Assembly (NCBI GenBank): GCA_024760905.1
Contig: CM045735.1
Coordinates: forward strand, 27,533,249 to 27,597,248
Direction of reading: 5' to 3'
DNA from: Plotosus lineatus
Lineage: Eukaryota; Chordata; Actinopteri; Siluriformes; Plotosidae
Length of the DNA stretch: 64,000 bases
Shown: in pieces, positions 43,229 to 54,661 of the stretch
Layout: each line of letters starts with the position of its first letter
Numbering within the stretch: the first letter of the stretch is position 1
Made by a program: the position numbers and the translations under genes
The notes under the pieces: generated by a model
What the model was told of the DNA's origin: nothing
What the model saw: only the letters and a program-made list of their open reading frames with translations
The model's database searches: none

Positions 43229-43499
43229 CACCTACCATCTGAATTTGACTGATGGTATACTTCGTCTGTATTCTACCAAACCAGACATGAATATATTCAC
43301 GGACAGATACTTTAAAGCACTTCTTAATTCGCTCTGAATGAGAGTGTCTGCTAAATGCTGTAAATGTAAATGTGAAGAAATTTGACCAACATACCATAAA
43401 AATGATATGACCTGTGAAATAAACAAACTACAGATATTACACAAACCACTCTCTCACTGTCATTCATTTGTCAAAGAACTTACTCTTAATGGAGTTGCG

Positions 43500-43640
43500 G
43501 AAGGACTGGAGCCTGTCTCTTCTGACACTCTGAACAGCTCGCTAGTGGCAACACACACAAATATTCACACTCATACCTAGGGGCAATTGGAACAGCCAAT
43601 TAGCCAAATGTGCATGTCATTTTACTATGGGTTTTCATAT
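43500..43640 (-). mobile_element. tRNA-derived SINE fragment (family D-like)
   Basis: GAACAGCTCGCTAGTGGCAA, CACTCATACCTAGGGGCAAT and GGAACAGCCAATTAGCCAAA match the middle of the common fish SINE read on the minus strand. Confidence 0.5.
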
Positions 43641-44089
43641 TATTATTTTTAAATATTTATAATGGAAAGAGCAGCGAACCTTGTCCATCTAATCCTTTGT
43701 CATCACTTTATTTATTTGCACCAGTTAAATGTTTCAATGAGTTGTGATAATGTGAAGAGAAGTTAACATTTTTGTCACTGTTGGTACTTAAAGGATGCTC
43801 CTAATCATCTGATGCTTGATAATTATGAACAGATACAGGTTGAGGGAGTCTTTAATCAAGCTTAAAAGAAAACAAGTCCATATGGGTCTTCATCAGCAGG
43901 AGCAAGGGGCTTGAGCATGCCTCAACTGGTGCAGAGCAGCTAGAGAGAGTTTTCTATTTTTTATTGCTGTGAAATTTTTACTTTCATGGCCTGGAAGTGC
44001 AGCAACTACACATGCATTTTGTTTACTCCATGGATCAGATGATCCCCCAAAGCCAGTTCGATTAGCGACCAAACTACGAACCTACAAGC

Positions 44090-45345
44090 TGTAATCTGTA
44101 GAAAAATCCAAAATAAATGCAGAGGTGGAGGACAGGAAAAGAAAAGGCAGGGGTGGCTATGGAGACTTGCAGAGAAAAAGGGTACAAGCCGTATCTCCCT
44201 TCTACTAGTATTCTAATGGGGAATGTGAGGTCACTGGTGAGTAAAATAGACAAGATGACAGAGCTAGCCCAGAGACAGAGGGAGTATTGGGAGTGTAGTT
44301 TTATATCCTGGAGACATGGCTGTATCAGGATATGACAATGTATTCATCACTGGCTTCACACTGTTTGGGATGACAGAGACTTCACCATGTACAGTAAATG
44401 GAAAGGAGGGGAGCTTGCCGCCATTCTCCTCAGTAACTGGTGGTGTGATCCCACTCATATACCCATCAAAGAGTGGAGTTGTGGCCACACATTGAACATT
44501 GGATATTGGACTCGGACCATATTATTTGCTGAGCAAAATTTTTCCATGTCATCTTTTTGGCTGTTTATGTTCCTCCTTCTGCCAACCCCACAGTTTTTTT
44601 TGTGATACTGTTAATGCTACCGTAGCTGGTTATAGACATAGCACCTGAGTGCTTTCATTGTGATCTTGGGTGACATCAACCACATCATCATGGACACTAT
44701 ACTGCCCAATTTTAAGCAGTATGTGGACTGTCCCACCAGAGAAGAGAGAACTTAAAACCTGTTGTATGCAAACACTAAGAATGGTTACAATTCCTCCTCC
44801 ATCCCCTCACTGGGGAGATCAGACCACAACATAATTTATCTCTCTTCATGTTGTGAAGAGGGAGCCCATGACTATAAAGACTGTTAGGAGAGGAGTCCAC
44901 TGGTTGGAAGAGGCCATGGAGGAGTTACAATTCGCTTTTGAAGCAATGGATTTCCCTGTAAGCTACACGGTGATGACATTGATGGGCTTACTGAGTGTAT
45001 TCCATACTACACTGATTTCTGCACCAACACCATTGGCCCAGCTCAGAAGATCTTTTGTTACTCAAAAACAAGCTGTGGGTGACTAAAGACATTAAAGCTC
45101 TCCTCAACAAGAAGAAGAATGCATTCAGAGCTGGCAACAGAGAGGAAGTCAGAATGATCCAAAGTTCACTGTGAGTCAAGATCAGAGAGGTGAAGGACAA
45201 TTACAGGAGAAAGCTGGAGTGGAAACTCGAATGTCTTCACATGTCATGAAGAACCTTGAGAGACTCATACTGGATAAACTCCAACTCATGTTTAGATAAC
45301 ATATGAACCCCCTTAAGTTTGCCTACCAGCCTCGTTTTAAAGTCA
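44090..45345 (+). mobile_element. Old decayed LINE, endonuclease region (Rex1/CR1-L2 group)
   Basis: Coding traces in + frames: SILMGNVRSLVSKIDKMTEL, then AQRQREYWECSF near 44205-44300. Next come VIFHGDINHIIMD-like sequence (GTGACATCAACCACATCATC at 44669-44688), LPNFKQYVDCPTREERT, PSLGRSDHNIIYL, and KLWVTKDIKALLNKKKNAFR near 45060-45135. This is the APE endonuclease and following linker of the LINE group containing Rex1. Numerous stops and frameshifts make it one of the oldest elements here. A short RT piece (PLKFAYQPRF) ends it. Confidence 0.72.
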
Positions 45346-47936
45346 AGGACCAGCTTTCTCACCACCTTAATTAGAGTTAAGCGGTATAGAAAATGAATGA
45401 ATAAATGAATAGATTTTCAAACTCATGCAGACTCTAAGTGCACACAAAGAGAAACCTGGATATAAATATTGTGGAGATGCAAGGAAGCTTTGCACTCACT
45501 GTACTTGCTGTGACCAAAAGACTAATTTACGAACCAGTTTCCCTTGTCATCATGAATACAAAATGCTAAAATGCTAGGGTATTAATAAAAAACAGCACAG
45601 ATGTGTTCAGCTGGCGTATGAAAATTAACAGCAAATTAAGAATATATGGTTCTGAACAACCAGTTGGCTCTTGCAGACAGTGTGATGTCAGCTTAATTGC
45701 TTTTATTTGACGATCTTTAGTTCTACTTTTAAACACAAAACAAAACAACAGGTTCTTGTTTGAGAATGAATTAAACTATTTTTATTTACTGTACTTTAAG
45801 AAATATAAAAGTATATATTTATTATCAACTTTAAAATTCATATTATTTCTTATTTGGAATGACTTAATTAATAATCAAATTGTTAGTGATTTAATTGCTT
45901 GAATCCAATTGTCTCAAACCATTTTAATTATCTTTGCACCTTTTTTAAAGGAGTCCAATGTGGCAATACATCACTGTTTCACAAGCAAATTGAAATTCAG
46001 TGGAAGCCAAGGGAATTTATTTTCCTAAAGTAACCTTCTTGAGTATATAAAAAAAGATCTGCATCTCTGCATGTACTGTGTCTGTGGAAACTGGACAATA
46101 AAATTGTTTTCCTTTTGAATTATATTATTACCTTTTGCTGCAAGTGGTGATGAAGGACCCTTGCCCCTCAAGTGATGTAACTCATGACATGTCAAACAAC
46201 AAACATACATAAGTGGATCAGGTCAATTTATCAGGAGCAGTACTTAAAAGTGTAGATTCTTTGAAAGTATTTATTAAAACCACTGTACTTAAAAGCAAGC
46301 ACAAAATAAAGATGCAAGTAGCAATTCTAGGGTTCAACAACTATAGAGCTATTTTATGAGGGTCTTGAAATGACACAGAGATAAATGGAAGGACTTTATA
46401 TACAGTATTAAGTTTTGTACTGATGAGTTTTGAAGCACATGAGAATTAAATATCCAAAAATATACATTATGACACCATTGCAATTTGATTTAAAGATCGA
46501 TCATTCATACACTTGGGGCTCACCTGTAACCCCCACAACCCACAAGGACAATGCATTGTTTCAATTCCTACTTCTTGCCAAAATGTTCTCTGATAATAGT
46601 CTCTGCTCTGCTTTTACACTTATTGTACAAGCTGAGAATTCTGTATAAAGCAATCTGGGTAGAAACATTAATTAATCACTGGGACCTGGAATAATTCATC
46701 AAATGACTCCACTCTGAATAGTTTGAATGATGGCTGCACAGTCCCCTGGCATAACTTTGCAAATATTAGCAAGCACGGCATTCAAGTCTGTTTCCTTCAA
46801 GGGTAGGCTCTTTTATGTCTATATGTACCCTCACCAAATGTTTATCTATTTGTTTTAAATCTGCTCCTCCCTGCTCATCTCTGGGTTAAGTCCGGATGGT
46901 ATGTGTCATGGCATTATTCCTTAACCTACATTATTGACATTCTCTTTTCCAAAGGCCAGACTTAAAAAGGTCTTCAGTGTGTGTTGTTCAGTGATCAGCA
47001 GACTGATAGACCTTGCATCTCTTTCTAGTGAAACTTGCTTGCTCCTTGGTTGGAATTGTTGTCTGAACCTTCTGCTCCAGCATGTGGTCCAGTGGGGTGT
47101 AAAGTGACTGAAAATCAATCTTTCTATCTATGACGGGATGATGACCCAATTACAGTTTTGTTGCAGACGAGTTCCTTGGTAGAATCTGCAATTTTAACCT
47201 CAGTTATTTTGGTATGAATGTGTGCAACAATTGCTTTAGCCGTAGTACTTTACCTAGACACTTTGTCCTTGCTTCTTAATCATGTTCACCATTTTTGAGC
47301 TGGACATATGAATGAGTCTGTCATCTGAGTAACTTGATGTTCTTATCTGGCTTGCAATACTCTATCCAATTTGCTGATCTTAACTGTATTATTACATTCC
47401 CGATGTCTGTAGAACTCACATCTGCAGTGGGTATGTTCTGTCTAGGGCAAGGTCATTTGATTGCCCATGTGCGGAGAAGAATGCAGGATGAACTACTTCA
47501 CTCAGACCTGTAACTGGAGCTGAAACAACCTTCTCAAAAACCTGCTTCATTCAAAACCTAATACATTAGCACTCATAGTCAAATGCTAACTTTGCATCTT
47601 TATCATGAACTATCATATCTTTTTTCATAACATATGCTTATGTAAGGTACATGTACACTCAATAAAATTTTACTCATAAGGATATGAAAGCTAACAATAA
47701 CCAAACTGCCCAATATTTACAATGCTTAGCCTTCTCACAACATTAACATAAAGGAAAAAAAAACACTTTTTATCGTGTGATAAACATTTCATTTTTTAAA
47801 AAAAAACAACATTAGTGTTCTTTTTAAAAAATATAGCAACTTAATGTTAACATTTACATATACATAATTATGTGTTTGGACACTTGGTTTATGACCAAAA
47901 AAATCAACTCCGGAGTAAAACTAACCCCTAATTATC
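45346..47936. other. Unassigned AT-rich intergenic sequence
   Basis: A SINE tail scrap (TTAAGCGGTATAGAAAATGA) occurs at about 45375-45410. Otherwise no gene, RNA or repeat family was recognised. Confidence 0.4.
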
Positions 47937-48016
47937 ATATTTTCCGGACCATAAGAAGCACTTAAAAGCCTTTAATCTTGAAAAACCGACGGCGCGCCTT
48001 TGAATCCGGTACGCGT
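47937..48016 (+). mobile_element. Terminal fragment of a DNA transposon
   Basis: TATTTTCCGGACCATAAGAA, GCACTTAAAAGCCTTTAATC and GGCGCGCCTTTGAATCCGGT resemble the end of a widespread fish TIR element ('ttttccggactataaggcgcac'). I do not recall its superfamily. LINE R7 follows directly. Confidence 0.45.
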
Positions 48017-48901
48017 TATCTTCTTCTTCTTCTTCTTGTCCTTTCGGCTTTTCCTTTCAGGGGTCGCCACAGTGAATCGTCTGCCTCCATCTCACCCTAT
48101 CCTCTGCATCTTTTTCTCTTACACCAACTGCCTTCATGTCCTCTTTCACCACATCCATGAATCATCTCTTTGGTCTTCCTCTAGGCCTTCTGCCTGGTAG
48201 TTCCAACCTCAACATCCTACTACCAATATACTCACTATCCCTCCTCTATACATGTCCAAACCATTTCAATCTAGCCTCTCTGACTTTGTCTCCAAAACGT
48301 CTTACATGTGCTGTCCCTCTGATGTGCTCATTCCTGATCCTATCATCCTCGTTACTCCCAAAGAGAACCTCAACATTTTCATCTCTGCTACCTCCAGCCT
48401 TGCCTCCTGTCTTTTCCCCAGGGCCACTGTTTCTAAACCAAACAACATCGCTGGCCTCAACACTGTCTTGTACACTTTTCCTTTCATTCTTGCTGATACC
48501 TTCCTATCACACATCACACCGGATACTTTTCTCCAACCATTCCAACCTGCCTGCACACGCTTCTTCACCTCTTTTCCACACTCTCCATTGCTCTGGAATA
48601 TTGAGCCTAAGTACTTAAAATCCTCTACCTTCTTTAACTCTGCTCCCTGTAACCTCACCGTTCCTCTTGGGTCCTTGTCATTGACACACATGTATTCTGT
48701 TTTTCTGAGCCAAACCTTCATTCCTCTCCTGTCCAGGGCATATATCCACCTCTCTAGGTTTTCCTGCACTTGTTCTCTGCTCTCACTGCAGATCACAATG
48801 TCATCTGCAAACATCATAGTCCATGGAAATTCTTGCCGAACCTCGTCTGTCAGCCTGTCCATCACCATAGGAAACAAGAATGGGCTCAGAGCTGACCCTT
48901 G
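48017..48901 (-). mobile_element. RTE-type LINE copy R7, 3' part
   Basis: The 3' end has the (GAA)n tail at the low side and the GGCGACCCCTGAAAGGAAAA block. The frame 48302-48877 carries MMFADDIVICSESREQVQEN, FKYLGSIFQSNGECGKEVKK and RMKGKVYKTVLRPAMLFGLE. It is continued at 50601-52725, the two parts being separated by a Rex1 insertion. Confidence 0.9.
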
Positions 48902-50600
48902 ATAAGATAAGATAGATAAGATACAGCTTTATTAATCTCACAATGGAGAAATTCACTGTTACAGGCTCTTGAGGTACCATCAGTAGGGGGTGCAAAAATA
49001 GATACAAATACAAGCATACACACGTACATATATATTATATAAGTAAATAAATAAGTAGATACATAAATAGTATAAATTAATAAACAATAAAAGAAAAGAA
49101 TGGAGCAACTTTATAGACTGGCCTATATTAAAGTGTAATGTATCTGAGGGCAGAGATGGGTTGATATGGTTCACAGTCAGTGGGGTAGATGTGGTTGATT
49201 AAAGTGCACGGGGTTTTTATTGCACATAACCAGTATTTTCACAGACAGTTACAAAGTGGCGTTGTACAGTCTGACAGCGGTGGGAATGAACGACCTGCGG
49301 TAGCGCTCCTTCCTGCACTGAGGATGCCTCAGTCGTCCACTGAAGGAGCTACTCAGCTCCTCTACAGTCTGGTGCAGTGGGTGATAGATGTTGAACAGGA
49401 TGGATGTGAGCTTTGCAACTATCCTCCTCTCACTCACCTCCTCCACAGAGTCCAGTGGGCAGCCGAGGACAGAGCTGGCCCTCCTGACCAGCTTGTTCAG
49501 TCTCTTTCTGTCCCGCTCTGTGCTGCCTGGGGCCCAGCAGATGGCAGCGTAGAGGATTGCAGAGGCTACCACAGAGTCATAAAAAGTCCTGAGCAGAGGT
49601 TCAGATACGCCGAAGGACCTGAGTCTCCTCAGAAGATGGAGGCGACTCTGGCCCTTCTTGTACAGGGCGTTGGTGTTGTGGGACCAGTCCAGTTTATTGT
49701 TAAGGTGAACACCCAGGTACTTGAAACTGTCCACTGTCTCAATGTCCTGTCCCTGGATGTTCACTAGTAAGTGTGTGTGTGTGTGTGTTTGAGTGTTTCT
49801 CCTGAAGTCGATCACCATCTCCTTCGCCTCCCTGGTGTTCAAGCACAGGTGGTTGCGCTCACTCCAGTCCTCGAAGTCAATGATGACCGACCGGTACTCC
49901 AGCTCGTTCCCTCAGACACACGGCCCACGATGGCGGAGTCGTCCGAGAACTTCTGGAGGTGGCAGCTGTTTGTGTTATATATGAAGTCCGAGGTATAGAT
50001 ATTGAAAAGGAAGGGTGAGAGGACGGTGCCCTGCGGTGCCCCGTGCTGCAAACTACCACCTTTGACTTACAGCCGCGCAGCCGCATCGCACTGTGGACGG
50101 TTGGTAAGGTAGTCAATAATCCAGGCAGCAAGATGCCCGTCCACTCCCACGCCCTCCAGCTTCCTCGCAGACGCCGCTGGCCTGATGGTGTTGAAGGCGC
50201 TGGAGAAGTCAAAGAACATGACCTCACAGCGCTCCCGGCGATCTCCAGGTGCGTTAGTGCCCGCTGCAGCGGGTAGATGGCGGCGCCTTCTACTCCGATG
50301 TTGGGCCTGTAGGCAAACTGCAGCGGGTCTAGGGTGGGGCTCACCATAGAGCGGAGGTGTTCAAGGAGGAGCCTTTCCATGGTCTTAATGAGGTGGGAGG
50401 TCAGGGCGACAGGTCTGTAGTGGGCTGGTTCCTTCGCTTGTGCTGTTTTGGGAACCGGAACCACACAGGAGGTCTTCCATAGGACGGGAACCTTCTCCAG
50501 GCTGAGGCTCAGGTTGTACAGGTAGCATAGTACCACACAGAGCTGGTCTGCGCAGGTCCTCAGCAACCTGGGACTGATGCCATCAGGTCCTTCAGATGGC
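48902..50600 (-). mobile_element. Rex1 LINE copy 2, inserted in RTE LINE R7
   Basis: Ends on the minus strand in GCTGTATC(TTATC)n at 48902. I identify it as Rex1 because TTCTCCAGCGCCTTCAACAC at about 50187-50209 matches the published Rex1 forward primer as I remember it, with one difference; the QSRL.LLRR site near 49640 corresponds to the reverse primer. It is 5'-truncated: the endonuclease is missing. Confidence 0.92.
49249..50595 (-). pseudogene. Rex1 reverse transcriptase, two overlapping frames
   Basis: The frame 49877-50662 contains PSRLLRTCADQLC-like sequence (GISPRLLRTCADQLCVVLCY), TSCVVPVPKT, YRPVALTSHLIKTMERLLLE and DPLQFAYRPNIGVEGAAIY. A second frame (49839-50051) has HGAPQGTVLSPFLFNIYTSD and the catalytic box KFSDDSAIVG. 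The frame 49249-49842 completes the protein with FKYLGVHLNNKLDWSHNTNA, LYKKGQSRLHLLRRLRSFGV and ERYRRSFIPTAVRLYNATL. FSDD in place of FADD is usual for this family as I recall. Frameshifts disable it. Confidence 0.87.
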
Positions 50601-52725
50601 ATCCCACCTCCACCTTGAACTCTTCTGTCACACCGACAGCACACCTCACCACTGTCTTGCATCTCTAATACATGTCCTGCACCACTCTAACATACTTCTC
50701 TGCCACTCCAGACTTTCTCATGCAGTACCACAGTTCCTCTCTCGGCACCCTGTCATTTGCTTTCTCCAGATCCACAAAGACACAATGCAGCTCCTTCTGA
50801 CCTTCTCTGTACTTCTCTATTAACATCCTCAAGGCAAACACTGCATCGATGGTGCTCTTTCTTGCTATGAAACCAAACTGTTGTTCACAAATGCTGACCT
50901 CTGCCCTTAGTCTTGCTTCCACTATTCTTTCCCATAACTTCATCGTATGGCTCATCAACTTTATCCCTCTGTAGTTGCCACAACTCTGCACATCTCCCTT
51001 GTTCTTAAAAATGGGCACCAGCACACTTCTCCTCCATTCCTCTGGCATCCTCTCACTCTCGAAGACCTTGTTGAATGTTCTTGTCAGGAAATCTACTGCT
51101 TCCTCTGCTAGACACTTCCATACCTCCACCGATATGTCATCAGGGCCAACTGCCTTTCCATTCTTCATCCTCTTCAATGCCCTCCTCACTTCACCCTTAC
51201 TAATCTTTGCTACTTCCTGGTCCTCAACAGTCACCTCTTCTACTCTTTTCTCTCTCTCATTTTCCTCATTCATCAGCTCTTCAGAGTACTCTTTCCATCT
51301 TCCCAGCACACTTCTGTCATCAGTCAATACATTTCCCTCTCTGTCCTTAATCACTCTAACTTGCTGCACATCCTTCCCATCTCTATTTCTCTGCTGTGCC
51401 AACCTGTATAAATCATTTTCTCCCTCTTTACTTTCCAACCGAGCATACAAGTCATCATGTTTGCCCTTTGACACCGCTACCGTCACCTTATGCTCTGTCT
51501 CCCTGTACTCCTGTTTACTCTCTTTGGTCCACTCTATGTCCCACTTCTTCTTAGTTAACCTCTTCTTTTGTACACACTCCTGCACTTCCTCATTCCACCA
51601 CCAAGTCTCCTTATCTCCTCTCCTTCCAGATGACACACCAAGTATTCTCCTACCTGTCTCCCTGATCACATTAGCTGTAGTTGTCCAGTCATCTGGAAGC
51701 ACTTCCTGACCACCCAAAGCCTGTTTCAACTCCCCCTTGAAGACAACAAAACACTCCTACTTTTTCAGCTTCCACCACTTTGTCTTCTGCTCTACCTTTG
51801 CCTTCTTCACCTTCCTCAGCGTCATCCTGCACACCACCATCCTATGGTGTTTGGCAACACTCTCACTCGTTACTACTTTGCAGTCACTGACTTCCTTCAA
51901 ATTACATCGCCTACACAAGATGTAGTCTACCTGTGTGCTCCTACCTCCGCTTTTCACTCTATGTTGCTCTCTCTTCTGGAAGAAAGTATTCACCACAGCC
52001 ATTTCCATCCTTTTTGCAAAATCTACCAACATCTGTCCTTCTGCGTTCCTGTCCTGGATACCAAACCTGCCCATCACTTCCTCGTCCCCTCTGTTTCCTG
52101 CACCAACATGTCCATTGAAGTCTGCCCCAATGACTACTCTTTCATGTTTGGGGGTATTCTGCATCACTTCATCTCACTCACTCCAGAATCGCTCCTTCTC
52201 TTCTAGCTCACATCCTGTCTGTGGGGCATAAGCACTTACAACATTGAACATCATGCCTTCAATTTCTAACTTGAGACTCATCACTCTGTCTGACACTCTT
52301 TTCACTTTTAGAACATTCCTGACAAACTCCTCCTTCATGATGACTCCTGCTCCATTTCTCTTCCCATCCACACCATGATAAAACAGCTTAACCCCTGCTC
52401 CTATGCTTCTAGCCTTGCTACCTTTCCACCTGGTCTCCTGAACACACAATATTTCCACCTTCCTCCTCTGCATCATGTCAGCCAGCTCTGGCAGTAGTCC
52501 AATTTCCATCAGCACCCTGTTGATTGACAGCACTGATGGCGGTTGTTGTTAACCCGGGCCTCGACCGATCCAGTATGGGGGTAATACTTCTGATTTGCAT
52601 CATAAAAGTTTGGTTTTACGTCGGATGCCCTTCCTGACACAACCCTCTGCATTTCTCCGGGCTTGGGACCGGCATGAGGGGGAGAGACACTGGTTAGTGC
52701 TCCCCTCCCCACCTCATGGCTGCAT
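50601..52725 (-). mobile_element. RTE-type LINE copy R7, 5' part
   Basis: Continues copy R7 beyond the Rex1 insertion, through RT and endonuclease to the 5' end (ATGCAGCC read on minus at 52725). The first exon-like block 52174-52533 has VEILCVQETRWKGSKARSIG; 51757-52167 has VVIGADFNGHVGAGN and STQVDYILCRRCNLKE. A segment of the 5' coding region upstream of ELADMMQRRK is deleted. No TSD was found. Confidence 0.9.
50665..51729 (-). pseudogene. RTE LINE R7 linker and RT N-half, 354-residue open frame
   Basis: The frame runs from MKQALGGQEVLPDDWTTTAN through [51 protein letters not shown] and [20 protein letters not shown] to [19 protein letters not shown]. It ends at VRVVQDMY with a stop just before the Rex1 insertion. 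In DLEKANDRVP the usual Y before D is N. The catalytic FADD part is on the far side of Rex1. Confidence 0.86.
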
Positions 52726-52731
52726 TATGAC

Positions 52732-53102
52732 TCCATCTCATTGACACCGTCAAAACCCAAGTGAAGCAAACTAATTCAGAGCTTACCATCATTCCGGTGA
52801 ATTAACCAAAGAACTTCAACCACTTAAATATTGGTGTCAATAGGTGTAAGTTAGAGGGATCTGGGCTTTATGTCCAAATACCACGATAAAGCACTGCTAC
52901 AGGTGTCCTCCTGAGACCTCGGATTAACCTTCATGAATTTAAAGTTACACTGACACAGCTCCTTAAGAGTAATGACCTCCATTCTGTAATTAACACAATA
53001 CTAATGCGCTGTCCCTTTAAGAGGGCATGGTTGAGAGATGTTTAGGTCATGACCCAGGAAGACTTCTAATCTCCATCTCTATTGACCTGACTCCATGCAT
53101 GG
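52732..53102. other. Unassigned intergenic sequence
   Basis: No gene or repeat family was recognised between LINE copies R7 and R8. Confidence 0.4.
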
Positions 53103-53117
53103 GGGAATAATAAATAA

Positions 53118-53259
53118 TTCTTCTTTCTTCTTTTCCTTTTGGCTTTTCCCTTCAGGGGTCGCCACAGCGAATCATCTGCCTTTATCTCACCCTATCCTCT
53201 GCATCTTCTTGTCTTACACCAACTGCCTTCATGTCCTCCTTCACCACGTCTATGAATGA
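53118..53259 (-). mobile_element. RTE-type LINE copy R8, 142-bp 3' fragment with TSD
   Basis: Minus strand: GACGTGGTGAAGGAGGACAT to CGCTGTGGCGACCCCTGAAG and an AAAGAAGAA end. The TSD is GGGAATAATAAATAA (53103-53117) and GGGAATAATAGATAA (53260-53274). A strongly 5'-truncated insertion. Confidence 0.93.
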
Positions 53260-53420
53260 GGGAATAATAGATAAGATATAATAATACAATAATAAAAAAT
53301 AATAGAGGGATTTATGTCCAACTCGTGCAACTGTTAAACTCAGACACTGAAGATGAATAATTTGATGGATTTGTGGAAGAGGAATGAACTGAAAAAGTGA
53401 GTTTATTGTTTTCTCATATT

Positions 53421-53567
53421 ACAACTGAACAATATTGAGAGTTATTCTTTAGTGTATGATTTTATATTTTGTGTTATAGCTGAATAATGTTGAGAGTTAT
53501 TGTGGAGTGTATTATTTTATATTTTATGTGTTACAGCTGAACAATGTTGAAAGTTATTGTGAAAGTT
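53421..53567. repeat. Minisatellite, unit about 56 bp, 2.6 copies
   Basis: Units start at 53421 (ACAACTGAACAATATTGAGA), 53476 (ATAGCTGAATAATGTTGAGA) and 53533 (ACAGCTGAACAATGTTGAAA). Confidence 0.9.
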
Positions 53568-54050
53568 GGATCAAGTTTGACTTATCTGACTTTAGTTTCG
53601 CTTAATGGGAACGTTTGGACGTCCTTCTGAGGTAGTCAAAATGTTTGAAAAACTTCATCACAACACGAAGGCAAGAATAAATGTTAGTGGATCACTGTGA
53701 AATAATTCTAGTCCAAAATTGTCTGAAACAAATGATGTAAAAGTTTCCAAAAATTATAAAGAATTAAAAGAGCGATTCCTGCACAAAAATTATTCATATT
53801 TTGCTTCAAAATTGTTTTTTTTGTTGCTTATGTTTAATGCCGACTCGCACATCAATATGGTTCCATGTGAAGCAGATGATAATTTCCCTGCAAGTGATCA
53901 GGTACCTTCTCAAGAGCCCAACGTTCGGATGGAGGCAGACCCTAAATTGCAGATGAATGCCCACGTCCTTCTCTCCCCTCTTCCCAATAAAGTTAGCCCA
54001 CCTGACAGCAACAATGAAAATTCCCCTGGCTTTCCACTTTCTGATTTGAC
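53568..54050 (+). other. Unassigned sequence with LINE-RT-like trace and an open frame
   Basis: A + frame at about 53608-53690 reads GTFGRPSEVVKMFEKLHHNT, KARINVSG, which resembles the segment of LINE reverse transcriptases before the RQG box. The following frame (53719-54147) encodes a low-complexity end (poly-Asn from AAT repeats) and no domain I recognise. It may be an old LINE. Confidence 0.3.
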
Positions 54051-54051
54051 C

Positions 54052-54090
<39 letters not shown>
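54052..54090. repeat. (AAT)n microsatellite
   Basis: About 12 AAT units immediately before a SINE. Confidence 0.95.
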
Positions 54091-54092
<2 letters not shown>

Positions 54093-54105
54093 AGTTTACG
54101 ACATA

Positions 54106-54400
54106 AGGCGGCATGGTGGCGGAATGGTTGGCACATCCAAATCATAGCAAAAAGATCTTAGGTTCGAATCTCAGATCGGGAGTTACTGTGTGGAGCTTGC
54201 ATGCTAACCCTGTGCTTGTGTGTGTTTCCTCCCACAGTCGGCTAATTGGTTCTTCCAAAATCACTCCTAGGTGTGAATGGTTGTGTAAGTGTCGGTTCAG
54301 GATGTGTGAGTGTCGGTTCAGGATGCACCCCGCCCTCGCCCGGAGTCAGCTGAAATGGACGCCAGCCTCCCTGCAACCCTAGAATTCAGCGGCTTAGAAA
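54106..54400 (+). mobile_element. tRNA-derived SINE (family D), with head
   Basis: Sense strand: GGCATGGTGGCGGAATGGTT and B box GGTTCGAATCTC form a tRNA-like head. Then come TGTGTGGAGCTTGCATGCTA, TGTTTCCTCCCACAGTCGGC, CACCCCGCCCTCGCCCGGAG and CAGCGGCTTAGAAAATTATC. It lies just upstream of the tbca promoter. Confidence 0.82.
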
Positions 54401-54429
54401 ATTATCGAATTTTCACCATACTTGGACGA

Positions 54430-54661
54430 AGTTGCCACTACCAATATGGCGGACGCTCTGGCGTATCATGTCTACAAGCCATTACGTTGACTGTAAAAAA
54501 GACGAAAGCTGCATCAGAGCTACCGTAGCTGGTGTAGACAGACCACGTGATGTGTACGCATGTGCAGTCTGGCATTGTGGAAGTCTTCGCGAGCTTTTCT
54601 TTCAGGTTACTGTACATATTTGTTGCCTTATTTGCGAGTCTTTTCAGAAATCATTTTCATT
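54430..54661 (+). promoter_or_regulatory. tbca: Putative tbca core promoter and 5' UTR
   Basis: No TATA box is evident, as expected for a housekeeping gene. Visible motifs are an ATATGGCGG YY1-like site (54447-54455), an E-box CACGTG (about 54542), an NRF1-like CGCATGTGCAG (about 54558) and a pyrimidine-rich CTTTTCTTTC (about 54593) that could be the initiator. The start codon itself sits in TTATGGCGG, another YY1-like context. The assignment is by position and motif, not by transcript evidence. Confidence 0.5.

Larger units (their letters stand above)
42325..43375 (+). mobile_element. L2-type LINE, 3' part, split by a SINE
   Basis: The C-terminal L2/CR1-type coding sequence is at 42355-42700, continues after the SINE at 43073-43130, and is followed by (CA)n. 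The 3' end is CTCTGAATGAGAGTGTCTGC then TAAATGCTGTAAATGTAAAT. That end matches the tail of the SINEs at 6976 and 15370 and the known stem-loop tail of fish L2 elements. Confidence 0.82.

Noticed and set aside
44090..45345. Assigning this decayed LINE to Rex1 itself
   Set aside because: The endonuclease pattern fits the Rex1/CR1-L2 group, but the Rex1 copies here lack their endonuclease, so no direct comparison is possible.
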